Assembly (NCBI RefSeq): GCF_000276665.1
Contig: NW_004955438.1
Location: 15,396,051-15,460,050 of the forward strand
DNA: 64,000 nucleotides
From: Chinchilla lanigera
Taxonomy: Eukaryota; Chordata; Mammalia; Rodentia; Chinchillidae
Reading direction: 5' to 3'
Shown here: positions 54,570-64,000 of the stretch, in pieces
Position numbering within the stretch: the stretch's first letter is position 1
How the letters are laid out: each line of letters begins with the position of its first letter
Notes under the pieces: generated by a model
Seen by the model: the letters and a program-made list of their open reading frames with translations, nothing else
The model's database searches: none
Told to the model about the DNA's origin: nothing
Made by a program: the position numbers and the translations under genes

Positions 54570-56737
54570 ACCGTAGAGGAAATGCCGCTGTAGCTGCGGG
54601 CTCCTTTGTTCTGTGGGCCACGCAGGGGCCTCACTGCCAGGAAGCTGTGGCCTGCAGCTCCATGTGGGGCGGGCTCAGATTTCTTTACCTCCAGAAAGAA
54701 AAATTCGACATCTTGCATCCTGGCAGTTCATTTAGGAGTCTGAAATTAGGGATTTCTTTCAGATTTGGACATGACTAATCGAGGAGCAACAAGACCTAAC
54801 GGGCCAAATACTGGAAATAAAATATGCCAGTGCAAACTAGTACTTCTGGGAGAGTCTGCTGTTGGCAAATCAAGCCTAGTGCTTCGTTTTGTGAAAGGCC
54901 AGTTTCATGAATTTCAAGAGAGTACCACTGGGGCTGCTTTTCTAACCCAGGCTGTGTGCCCTGATGACACAACAGTAAAGTTTAAAATATGGGATACAGC
55001 TGGTCAAGAAAAATACCATAGCCTAGCACCAGTGTACTATAGAGGAGCATAAGCAGCCATAGTTTTATATGATATCACAAATGAGGAATCTTATGCAAGA
55101 GCAAAAACCTGGGTTAAAGAACTCCAGAAGCAGGCAAGTCCTAACATTGTAATAGCTTTATCAGGAAGCAAGGCTAATCTAGCAAAAAAAAAAAAAAAAA
55201 AAAAAAAGCTGTAGATTTCCAGGAAGCACAGTCTTACGCAGATGACAACAGTTTATTATTCATGGAAACATCAGCTAAAACATCAATGAATGTAAAGGAA
55301 ATATTCATGGCAATAGCTAAAACGTTGCCAAAGAATGAACCACAGAATCCAGGAGCAAATTCTGCTAGAGGAAGAGGAGTAGACCTCACTGAACCTACAC
55401 AACCAACCAGAAATCAGTGTTGTAATAACTAAATCTCCAGTTTGAGTGAGCTGGAATCTTCTGCTTCCTAAATGTTAATAACAGTGGAATTGGAGCATTT
55501 AACCAGCTCAGTATGACTCCCAAAAACCAAGAGACTTATGATAGAGTCAAATTTTTAATACAAAATTATTTTAAATGTTTTGAACTTGATTTTTAATAAT
55601 ATGCATGTGTCCTTCTGACTAATGTTTCAGCAGTAGAAAGGGAAAATGAGGTCTGTGTGTAATTGTTTCACTGGAAAGTTGGAGGCAGTCATTTCTCATC
55701 ATTAGAAATAAAGACAAATGACTATCTGGACCCACAGTTAACCATCCAGTTTCTCCAAACTGGGACAGTAGTCATGTGTGAAAAAATCAGAAATTATTAA
55801 TTTGGCCTTTCTGAAAAACATTTTTAGAAAAATATAAGTATATTTATGCTTAGCTACAGTATTCAGGCAAACTTTCTTCTGTTATCTAAGGTGTACATTC
55901 CACATTTTGGTAAATTAACCACAAGAAAACAGTCCCACATTTCCAGGAAGAAAAGGAGTATTAATAGCATCTAAGTTATAGCCCATCTTACTATTTTTCT
56001 AAATAGGGTAAAGAAGTCAAATGTACCCCCACCTTGTTTAGCAATATGAAAACTGAGAAATGCATTTTAATGAATAATGTTCCCTGCATGTGAGCTCTTC
56101 AAAAAAGAAGCAAACCAAGTATCTGATTTTTTTTTTTCCAATCACTGCAGGCCATTACATAGGTCTTGTTTGGGGCAGAGAAGAGGATTCTGTTCCCTTT
56201 GGATGTAATACAGTCAGTGCACTAATAATTATGTACATTCAACCTTGATTATTTTAAATTTTATCTTCAGCTCTACCTTAAATAGGGTACTGCATTGTAG
56301 CCTCCATGTATGTTTGTTATTTTTCTGTAATATTTAAGAGTTGCTTAAAAGTATACAAAGTATACAGTTACTAAAACAGGTAATTCTTCCTCTCACCCTT
56401 TGCAAAGATGGGGCTTCAGTGCCTACATGGCCAGAACCATAATAAGAGATGTATCTGTAATTCGTAACATAAATATTACAATGTTAGTAACATTTATCTT
56501 GCAGCCTTGTTTTTCAAAGTCCACTTTATTTTGATAAGTTCTGTATATTGCACTAATTTCTAGGTATTTTCATTATATGAAATCTACCATGTGTCAGATG
56601 ATTTAATCTATTTAAGTGTCAAACTCTTAGCAGACCTCTTGTATATTTTACAGTAATTCAGAATTAGCAAGGAAAACAGTTCACCAGTGTTCAGTTTTAT
56701 ATTGAGGTGCTCAGGTTGGAATAAAGTGATAAAAAAG
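54570..56737 (+). pseudogene. RAB5A: RAB5A processed pseudogene
   Basis: An intronless retrocopy of RAB5A mRNA: about 200 nt of 5' UTR, coding homology 54,771-55,432, and about 1.3 kb of 3' UTR ending at an AATAAA (56,720-56,725). Codons 1-93 are open, with the P-loop GESAVGKS and switch II WDTAGQE intact. Gln94 is changed to TAA (55,050-55,052). Codon homology resumes to the C-terminal CCNN, where the prenylated Cys pair lies. A run of 24 A (55,184-55,207) replaces about 10 nt of the parental sequence, a net +14 nt and a frameshift. Substitutions such as Ala2Thr and Phe21Cys are also present. No convincing target-site duplication was found. RAB5A encodes an early-endosome GTPase; this copy cannot make it. 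Confidence 0.95.
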
Positions 56738-56779
56738 CAAATATGTATATGTATGTATATATATATATGTATATGCATT

Positions 56780-57540
56780 GTAGTTCATTGAAATGTACAC
56801 TAAAGAGAGTGAAAAGACAAGCCACAAAGGGAAAAAAGGTTTTTGTAATACATAAAACCCAAAAAGAGCTTATGGAATCCCTATAATTAAGCAACAAAAA
56901 GAAACCAGTGGAAAAATGGCAAAACACTTGAACAAATGAAGAAATCCAAACCAGACAAATGGAAAGGTACTCAAGTATGTTAGTATAAGAGAAGTATGAA
57001 GTAAAGCATAGTAAGGTAACACTACTGATTAAGATTGGTTTAAAAAATTAAAAGTGTGAGTATTGATAAGGGCATTGATTAACAGAAATTCTCTACGCAG
57101 CTGGTAGAGTGAAAAATAGGAAAAAGTGTTTAGGAAAGCAGTTTAGTACTGTATTTCCTATGAAAGATGAAATTTGACTTGTCCTATGGGATAACCATTC
57201 TACTATTGGGTCTATAAAGAAGCTTATTTCTGTGTGCTTCCATAAATAAGAACAAGATATTCAGAGTAGCACTGTTTATTTGAGTAAAAATGGCTAATGA
57301 TCAAAATAAATATCAGAGGGCTGGGGATTTAGCTCAGCGCCACAGCACCTGCCTGGCAAGAGCAAGGTCATGAGTTTGATTCCTGGTACTGGAAGAACAA
57401 ACAAACAAAAAAACAAACAAACAAAAAAACAAAATAAATATCAGTAATAAATAAAATCATGTATAAAAATGTATAAAAATGTAAAAATCATGTATAAAAT
57501 AAATATCATGTATAAAAATGTGACATAAACTAAGCGTGGT
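56780..57540 (+). mobile_element. Ancient L1 fragment, sense
   Basis: 'gaatccctataattaagcaacaaaaag', 'aaaatggcaaaacacttgaac', 'acaaatggaaaggtactcaagtatg', 'gataaccattctactattggg', 'cagagtagcactgtttatttg' follow old L1 ORF2 to 3'-UTR order. Broken by an ID SINE. Confidence 0.65.
57317..57429 (+). mobile_element. ID-type SINE with (AAAC)n tail
   Basis: 'gggctggggatttagctcagcgccacagcacctgcctggcaagagcaaggtcatgagtttgattcctggtactgg', aaac-repeat tail, and a 15-bp TSD caaaataaatatcag on both sides. Confidence 0.95.
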
Positions 57541-57635
57541 GGTGCACACCTGTAATTCCAGCACTGAGGGAGCCTGAGGCAACATAGTGAGGTCAAGGCC
57601 AGTCTGGGCTACACAGTGAGACACTATCAAAAAGA
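57528..57635 (+). mobile_element. B1-like SINE
   Basis: 'taagcgtggtggtgcacacctgtaattccagcactgagg', 'ggccagtctgggctacacagtgagacactatc'. Internal deletion. Confidence 0.75.
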
Positions 57636-58165
57636 AAGCTGGTATATTTATATGTTAAGTGAGTTGGAGCTTTAAAAATCTTGGATGAATCTTACAAACC
57701 TGATATTAGATTAAAAAAAAAAAAAACAAGAAACAAAAATAATCAGAGAAGATTATTCCGTGCACGGTATTTCCGTACGTTATAGTGTGCTTATTTTTAA
57801 AATAATGCTGATATTTTTTGCAACTTACAAGCCCTGAATCATGATTTAACTGATATATATTTGTGAATCTTAATAACATTTTAAATTCTGTAAAATACAA
57901 AAAGACAAGATATACTAAACCATCTAGTTTACAGATACATGAATCTTACACTATATAGAAAAAGTGTTTAGGCAAGCAGTTTATGATGAATACTAGTGAT
58001 ACAATCTAGGGAATCTTCTGGAGGTCTAATTGGCAAGGATACAAGTTAATCCTTAATACTTTGGAAAGATCTGTTTTCTCTGTCAAGACTAAGGATGGAA
58101 TTTACCTTAATTTACTCAACATCATATTTCAGGGCATTCATCCACAGTGGCATAGTGCTTCACCC
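57636..58165. other. Unassigned sequence
   Basis: AT-rich; no recognisable element. Confidence 0.4.
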
Positions 58166-58169
58166 ATTT

Positions 58170-58610
58170 CCCACTGTTAGGGATTGAATACTTATGTCTC
58201 AAGATTCATACTGAAACTCTATTCATACTGTACCCGTTGTGGCTGTATTTGGAAATGGGACTGTAAAGGAGGTAATTAAGGATAAATGAGGTCGTATGAG
58301 TGGGATCCTGATCTGATAACGATTGGTGGTTTTATAAGAAGAGACATCAGAGAGCTTGCCAAGGATGTGATGCACTTTGGGATATGATCCTCCCTCTTCT
58401 GGTCCTCGCAGCAAGAAAAATTAAGGTAGGACATAACAAGAAGTCAGATGTTTATAAGCTAGGAAGAGAACCCTCATCAGAAGCCAAATAAACTAGAATG
58501 CTGATCTTGGACTTTCAGCCTCCAGAGCTGTGAGAAAACAATTTTTTAAAAAAAATTATTAAGCCACCTAGTCTACGGTATTTTGTCTTGGCAACCCAAA
58601 CTAATACTTT
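58170..58610 (+). mobile_element. MLT1-like (ERVL-MaLR) LTR
   Basis: 'tgttagggattgaatacttatgtc', 'ctgtatttggaaatgggactgtaaaggaggtaattaaggat', 'ggtggttttataagaagagacatcagagag', 'cttggactttcagcctccagagctgtgagaaaac', 'taagccacctagtctacggtattttgtcttggcaaccc' follow MLT1 order closely. Confidence 0.85.
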
Positions 58611-59220
58611 CCTCTTTCTCATAATTCCTCTCTTTCCCAATTAAGTGGTTTGGGTGGTATTTATTTATTCCATGTTTTATAGCTAGTCTGATTTTTATGA
58701 AGAATTTCAACAAATGCAATACCCCTTTCATTTTTGCTCCTATATATGTTTTCATTAGTGCATATGAATTTCACATAATATTGGATATTATTGTGGCATT
58801 TTCATATATGTTTTGATCATCCTTCCTACTTCCCTCACTTACATTCATCCCCTTACCTAAACATCCTGTCCTTAAAGTTTGCCTCAGGGAAGGACATTTA
58901 ACTTGATCAAGAGCCAGAATAGGGCTTCTGGAAAAGAAAATCTCTTCTTCCACAGAAGATGCTGGAAGAGACTCTTCTACACAGAATATGAGTCAAAAGT
59001 TATGGATTCTTTAGAGCTCTGGGCAACAATCTTGCTATTGAAGGACAGCCTGCCTTAAACTAAGTTGATTGGCAGAAACCAAATGAGTCCTTGGTGACAT
59101 CATTAGAGATACTTACTGAAGGAAACTTCAGAAGCACACAGTCCTACTCTGACCTTTTCAGTTACATGAGCCAAACAACTTTCTTATTTTTTAGGGTTTC
59201 TGTATTATTCCTCCAAAGTA
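58611..59220. other. Unassigned sequence
   Basis: No recognisable repeat or exon. Confidence 0.4.
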
Positions 59221-59224
59221 CTCT

Positions 59225-59700
59225 TTAAAATTTTTTTAGTATATATTTGCTCTACATAATAATTACATTCATCTTGGGGGACTGATGCATATGTGTATCA
59301 CATCTTGATAATTTTTACTCCCCCTCTGTCCTGTTCTCCCATCTCCTTTCATCCCCAGATCCCTTTCCCATCTTCACAAAGTCTAATTCCCTATTGCCTA
59401 CAATCTCTCTTTTATTTTGCTCTTTCAGTTACTTATGTTTTGGCTTTCTTATATGAGAAAAACCATGCAACATTTAATTTATGTGTTTGATTTATTTCAC
59501 TTAGCATTATAGTCTTAAGATCTGTTTTCCTACAAATGACTCAGATTTACGCTTCTTTATGGTTGGGTAGTACTCCACTCTGTATAATATACATACCAGT
59601 TTCTCTGTTTATTCATCTGCTTCCATAATTTAGCTATTGTGAATTGTGCTGCTATAAACATTGTCATCACTCTATCACTGTAATTGATAACTTTCATTCA
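59225..59700 (-). mobile_element. L1 3' end, antisense, degenerate
   Basis: 'ttagtatatatttgctctacataataattacattcatcttgggggactgatgc', 'atatgagaaaaaccatgcaac', 'gggtagtactccactctg', 'gctgctataaacattg'. Related to the 2.0- and 22.6-kb antisense copies. Confidence 0.75.
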
Positions 59701-60954
59701 AAGTATTCTTAACATATGCATATACTGTCTCAATTAATTTCCATATCCCTATTCTAAGGTAAATATTGTTATACTTAGTTTGCATGAGTCTGTGTGGTTA
59801 TTAAATGGTGGTGTTGGGATCTGATTTTTGATCTGCTAGTTTAGGCTGCCAATTTCTTTTCAGTTTAGCAAAATAGAAATCCATTGAAGAATTTCTGGAT
59901 GTAGTTCAGGAGAGAAGAGGAATGCCAAATTTTAAAAATCAAAGGTGATATAAGAAAACAAAACACGTTTTTATCATATGTAATTTTTTTGAAGAAAGAA
60001 CTAATTTTAAAAAGTATTACACATCTAAAAAAAGAGTGAACTTAGAACATCAAGATTATCTTTTGAACTGCCTAAGGGCAATTCTTTCTCAAGAGTCTTT
60101 GTAATAATGGACCAAAGCTTTTATTGGATCTTTTTATATTACCATTGTGCTTACAATTCAGAAGTGTGTTACTGATATTACCAGTTATATAATGAATGTT
60201 TTCCTCACCTTTGCAACTCTTCTGCTCCTCTGCTTGCTTATCTGAGTTTCTCTGTCATTGAGGTCATGCAATTGTAAAGACAGATACAAATAGAGACAAA
60301 GAGAGGCACTTCATTTCTGAAAGACCTTTGGTCCTTGAACAGCAATTAAATGTGCTTTTCTAGAGAGGATAGAATTCAGTATATTTGGGTCTGAAGTAGA
60401 ACAGTCTTATTTTATTATATAATTTTCTAGAACCTTAACACCATCTTATTTAGAAAATGAACATTGATAAAAATCACATTAAAAAGAGGTAAGTGGGTGA
60501 AAATGTCTTTTTTATTCATTGTATACATAGTATAGCTCTAATTATGTCCTCTTATATAACAGCAGAAGCAAGGCCTTGCATTGTAGGTTACTGGGAATAC
60601 ATTGAACCTGGGCCCACTAAGCCCTTTATTGAAAAGTGTACAGGTCTAAGTTAACAGTGCTAGTCTTTTGTGACTTGGAGAAATTAAATTGAGGACGGTT
60701 GTTTGTACCAGTAATTCAAGCAGCTAAAAGAGTTATCTCCTGGGGTGGGGTGGGTGGTAGGAAACTTAATTGTGTTGTGGCTGAATTTGGAGTCAGATTT
60801 AGTGACACTGTCAAAAGTAATTTAAGACTTGTGCCACAGAAAAACTTAAAAGAGCTTGATTCTCACATCAACTCCACTCTGTTCTAAACTTCTCCAAATT
60901 AGAATGAATTCAGCCAGCTTTGCCTGTTACTGAGCATTTCTCAATTTACTTCAG
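59701..60954. other. Unassigned sequence
   Basis: A MIR-like phrase near 59,750 and otherwise ordinary sequence. No exon found. Confidence 0.4.
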
Positions 60955-61090
60955 TTTTTTAAATCTTTTTTAAGTGACAGGATCTCACTATTTTGCCCAA
61001 GTTGGCCCTGAACTCTTGCATTTAAGCTAGCCTGCTCCCTCACCCTCTTGAGTAGCTGGGAATACTGGTGTGTACTACTGTGCCCCGCAT
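60955..61090 (-). mobile_element. B1-like SINE, antisense, old
   Basis: 'gtgacaggatctcactattttgcccaagttggccctgaactc', 'gagtagctgggaatactggtgtgtactactgtgcccc'. Confidence 0.7.
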
Positions 61091-61754
61091 CAGAATTTTT
61101 GTTACATTTTGAAAATTAAAAACATGGTAATATCATGGCGTGGGAAGAAACTTGACTCATAGTCTCTTCATTAAGACTTGTCTGGGTTAAGTGATAGAAA
61201 TTCAACTCCAACTAGTTTATGCCAAAGCAGGATTTATCATTAAGAACATAAAGAGCTGCCTTCAACTAAAGGACAGGAAAGCTCCCTAACTTCCGAACAG
61301 TGAGAAATAGGAATTTGATCATGTTCAGTTGTTCCCTCTAGCTCTTACCTTTGTTGCTTTCAGCAGCTTGCTTTTATGCCTGCCTTACCTTGGAAGAGCA
61401 TTCGCTATGGGCAGGAAAGAAAGCAAGGCCCTCAAGTTACAGCAACCATTCCAATAAAGAAAGTGATTTTCCCCCTATATCTCCAGCACATCCCAGGACA
61501 AGGGTCTTTGCCTCGATACTTGTATGAATGAAGAGCCCAACCTTAGACCAATCAACTGTGGCCAGGAAATGGGGCAATGCCGCACTAAATCAACTCTTAC
61601 AGGACATACTATGTAACTAGAAGTTCTCAAAATATTATCTGAGGATTCCTGGGCAAAATTAGTTTTGCTGGTGCGACTGGGGCAGGATGAAGACAGGAGA
61701 TAATGAAGGTGGTGGGGTAGGGACTTTGATTGGTCAGGGTAAGATGCCAGGGCA
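61091..61754. other. Unassigned sequence
   Basis: No recognisable repeat or exon. Confidence 0.4.
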
Positions 61755-62225
61755 GAGGTGTCCAGCAGAAATATAATGTAAAATACATGTGTAATTGTAA
61801 ACATTCTAGAAGCTATGTTAAATGGACAAGACCAACACATCATTTTAATTAATTTTTATATTTTTTAACCAAATATATCCCAAATTGTACAATTTCAATT
61901 TGTAATCAATAATACAACTTTATTAATGAGATATTTTGCTGTCTTTTTTCTTACTAAATTTTGTATTTTGCAGTGACAGCCACATCTTAATTTGGATGCT
62001 AAGTTTTCATCAGAAATACTTGATCTGCATTTAGATTTCATAAGGTTTATAGTTCACATTTTCTAATAACCAAAGCAAGTATCAGTTTTAAAATAAACCT
62101 AAATGATATAAAAATCACATTATTTGTGGTATTTGCCATACTTCAAAGACTTGGAAGCCACTTATGGCTTGCGGGGGTTGTACTGGACATCACATGTGGC
62201 TAATATCAATTATTGCAATGGCCGT
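61755..62225. mobile_element. Ancient hAT-like MER DNA transposon
   Basis: 'gtgtccagcagaaatataatgta', 'taaccaaatatatcccaaattg', 'tttcaatttgtaatcaataata', 'gagatattttgctgtcttttttcttactaaattttgtatttt', 'gcttgcgggggttgtactggacatcacatgtggct' match the order of a common mammalian MER element with 'gtccaatagaaatataatg' termini. Inverted 'gtccag'/'ctggac' ends are visible. Family name uncertain. Confidence 0.65.
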
Positions 62226-62624
62226 TCTGTTGATTAAGTTTATGTGTAAACCTGAGCGGGGTGCCCAGATTAAATATTGTTTCTTGGTGTGTCTGGGAGG
62301 GTGTTTACAGATGAGATTACAGCTGAATTTGTCTTTAGTAAAGCAGACTTGTTGCCCCAATGCCAATGGACAGCGTGCAATTCTTTAGAGTCTGGGTAGA
62401 ATGAAAAATGCTGTACCACTTGAACTGATTTGTTCTTTTTTTTTTTTTTTTCCAGATTTAAAAATTTTTTTCCCCACAACCAAAATGTTTTTTAATTTTA
62501 TTGGTACATTTTAGAGATACAAAATGATCACATTCATCATAGGGAATTTGTACCTGCACATGATGTATCTTTTTTCTTTTTTTTCCATTCCCCTCCCTTT
62601 CCTTCAACCCCTTTTCCCCTCCTT

Positions 62625-62721
62625 CTTTTTTTTTTGGTTTTTCTCCAGTACCAGGAACCGAACTCACGACCTTGCGCTTGCCAGGCAGGCACTTTTGCCG
62701 CTGAGCTAAATCCCCAGCCCC
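62625..62721 (-). mobile_element. ID-type SINE, antisense, in L1
   Basis: T-run, 'tttctccagtaccaggaaccgaactcacgaccttgcgcttgccaggcaggcacttttgccgctgagctaaatccccagcccc'; TSD cccctccttcttt on both sides. Confidence 0.95.
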
Positions 62722-63643
62722 TCCCCTCCTTCTTTACAAAAGCTTTGTTTCCATTTTTCCTTTCTCTTTTTTCTTGTCCCTTCCTTTCATTCTCTCTCCC
62801 CCTTCCATGTTCCTCTTCCCTTTTGAACATTTTCTTTCCATTTCCCAAGATCTACTATACATTTTGGTCCTTATTTACACTTTGGTTTCTCAAACCAGAG
62901 AAACAATGTGATATTTAAAGATATGTGTCCAATTTACTTCATTTAAGAGGTATAAGGCACATCCATTTAATTAGAAATGTCTCAAGCTTATCCTTCTTTA
63001 TGGCAGAGTAGTACTCTATTGTGTAAAAAAATCACATCTTCTTTATCCATTCCTTGGTTGATGGGCATTGGGTTGTTTCCAAGATTTAGCTATTACAAAC
63101 TGTGCTGCTATAAACATGGGTGCACATATATCACTATGGTATGATGTTTTTAATTCTTCTGGGAAAATACAAACAAGGGGAATACCTGGGTGGAATGGGA
63201 CCTCCAGTCCTAGTTTTTTGAGGAATCTCTACACTGATTTCCACAGTGGTTGCACAAGTCTACACTCCCACCAACAGTGGAGAAGGGTTCCTTTTTCCCC
63301 ACAGCCCGGCCAGCATTTGTTATTGGTTGATTTCTTGATAACAGCCATTCTTTCTGGAGTGAGATGGAATCTTAGTGTTGTTTTAATTTGCGTCTCTCAA
63401 ATGACCAGAATATTTTTTCATATATTTATTTATTGTTTGTACTTCTTCATCTGAGAAGTGTGTATTCATCTCAGATGCCCATTTTTGGATTGGATCTTTA
63501 AATTTGGGGGAGTCCCATTTTTTTGAGTTCTTTATTTCTAGATGTTAGTCCTTTGTCTGAGGAATAACTGGCAAAAATTTTTCCCCACACCATAGGCAAA
63601 ATCTTTGCCTACACCTATGTCTTCAAGAGTTGTACCTATTAGG

Positions 63644-63732
63644 GCCAGGGATATAGCTCAGCGGCACAAGCGCCTGTCTGACAAGTGCAAGGTCCTGAGT
63701 TTGCTTCCCAGTACCAAAAAAGAAAAAAAAAA
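63644..63732 (+). mobile_element. ID-type SINE, first of an inverted pair
   Basis: 'gggccagggatatagctcagcggcacaagcgcctgtctgacaagtgcaaggtcctgagtttgcttcccagtacc' plus A-tail, flanked by gagttgtacctatt and gagttatacctatt. Confidence 0.9.
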
Positions 63733-63748
63733 GAGTTATACCTATTCT

Positions 63749-63846
63749 TTTTTTTTTTTTTTTTTTTTTTTCAGTACATGGATCGAACTCATGACCTTGC
63801 ACTTGCCAGGCAGGCACTTATGCCATTGAGCCATATCCCCAGCCCT
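63749..63846 (-). mobile_element. ID-type SINE, second of an inverted pair
   Basis: T-run, 'tcagtacatggatcgaactcatgaccttgcacttgccaggcaggcacttatgccattgagccatatccccagccc', flanked on the right by gagttttacctatt. With its plus-strand neighbour it forms an inverted repeat with a short loop. Confidence 0.9.
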
Positions 63847-64000
63847 GAGTTTTACCTATTCTATCTTCTGGAAGATTTAGTATTTCTGTTTTAATATTTA
63901 GATCTTTGATTCATTTATATTTTAGTTTAGTGCATGGTGAAAGATATGGGTCTAGTTTTATTCTTGGCATGTGGAAAACCAGTTTTTCTAGCACCATTTA

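Larger units (their letters stand above)
62480..64000 (-). mobile_element. L1 3' UTR and late ORF2, antisense, running off the window
   Basis: 'attggtacattttagagatacaaaatgatcacattcatcatagggaatttgtacctgcacatgatg' marks the 3' end. Landmarks follow the 51.5-kb copy ('ggcagagtagtactctattgtg', 'tttccacagtggttgcacaagtctacactcccaccaac', 'gtgaaagatatgggtctag'). Split by three ID SINEs. Better preserved than the 2.0- and 59.2-kb copies. Confidence 0.9.

Noticed and set aside
54765..55052. A functional small GTPase gene
   Set aside because: It is an intronless RAB5A retrocopy with a stop at codon 94 and a frameshift; the open part is only the first 93 codons.
50000..64000. COX8C and UNC79 coding exons
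   Set aside because: Expected nearby from remembered human synteny, but no frame in this stretch resembles either protein, so they are not called.

Overview
This is a mammalian nuclear genome window, almost certainly rodent. The density of tRNA-Ala-like ID SINEs, 7SL-derived B1-like SINEs and B1-ID dimers, together with a lineage-specific LINE-1 family, points to a squirrel-, beaver- or kangaroo-rat-type rodent rather than mouse or rat. I lean to a castorimorph such as beaver, but this rests on remembered SINE consensus forms. Almost everything is intron or interspersed repeat. There is no prokaryotic-style gene layout, CRISPR array or stand-alone RNA gene.

The real gene is BTBD7 on the minus strand. 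Its CpG-island promoter and GC-rich first exon lie at about 48.9-49.8 kb. A 43-kb intron 1 (about 6.2-49.4 kb) is packed with repeats. Exon 2, with the 5'-UTR end and the start codon, is at 6,009-6,196. The large coding exon 3, carrying both BTB domains, is at 4,158-5,237. The left end of the window is intron 3. From memory of the human 14q32 locus, UNC79 starts head to head with BTBD7, so 49.7-64 kb should be UNC79 5' flank or first intron on the plus strand; no UNC79 coding exon is visible.

Other landmarks are a processed RAB5A pseudogene (about 54.57-56.74 kb) and many L1 fragments: five antisense copies related to one family at 2.0, 22.6-26.9, 51.5-52.9, 59.2 and 62.5-64 kb, and sense copies at 11-15.7, 20, 39.7, 44.5-45.5 and 46-47 kb. 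There are also ancient MaLR/ERVL-type LTRs, MER5A and another hAT-like element, L2 and MIR fragments, microsatellites, and one 100-N assembly gap inside a SINE.

The most unusual object is at 30,984-32,725: a minus-strand, target-site-duplicated insertion that joins a CpG-rich 5' segment, a degenerate class I retroviral gag/protease fragment, and three tandem copies of the local L1 3'-UTR unit ending in poly(A). It looks like a composite non-autonomous retrotransposon analogous in architecture to primate SVA. Second, BTBD7 exons 1 and 2 appear to splice into a 67-codon upstream ORF that ends 5 nt before the main start. Third, a roughly 99% identical 770-bp inverted repeat of an otherwise old L1 3' end flanks 13 kb of intron 1.
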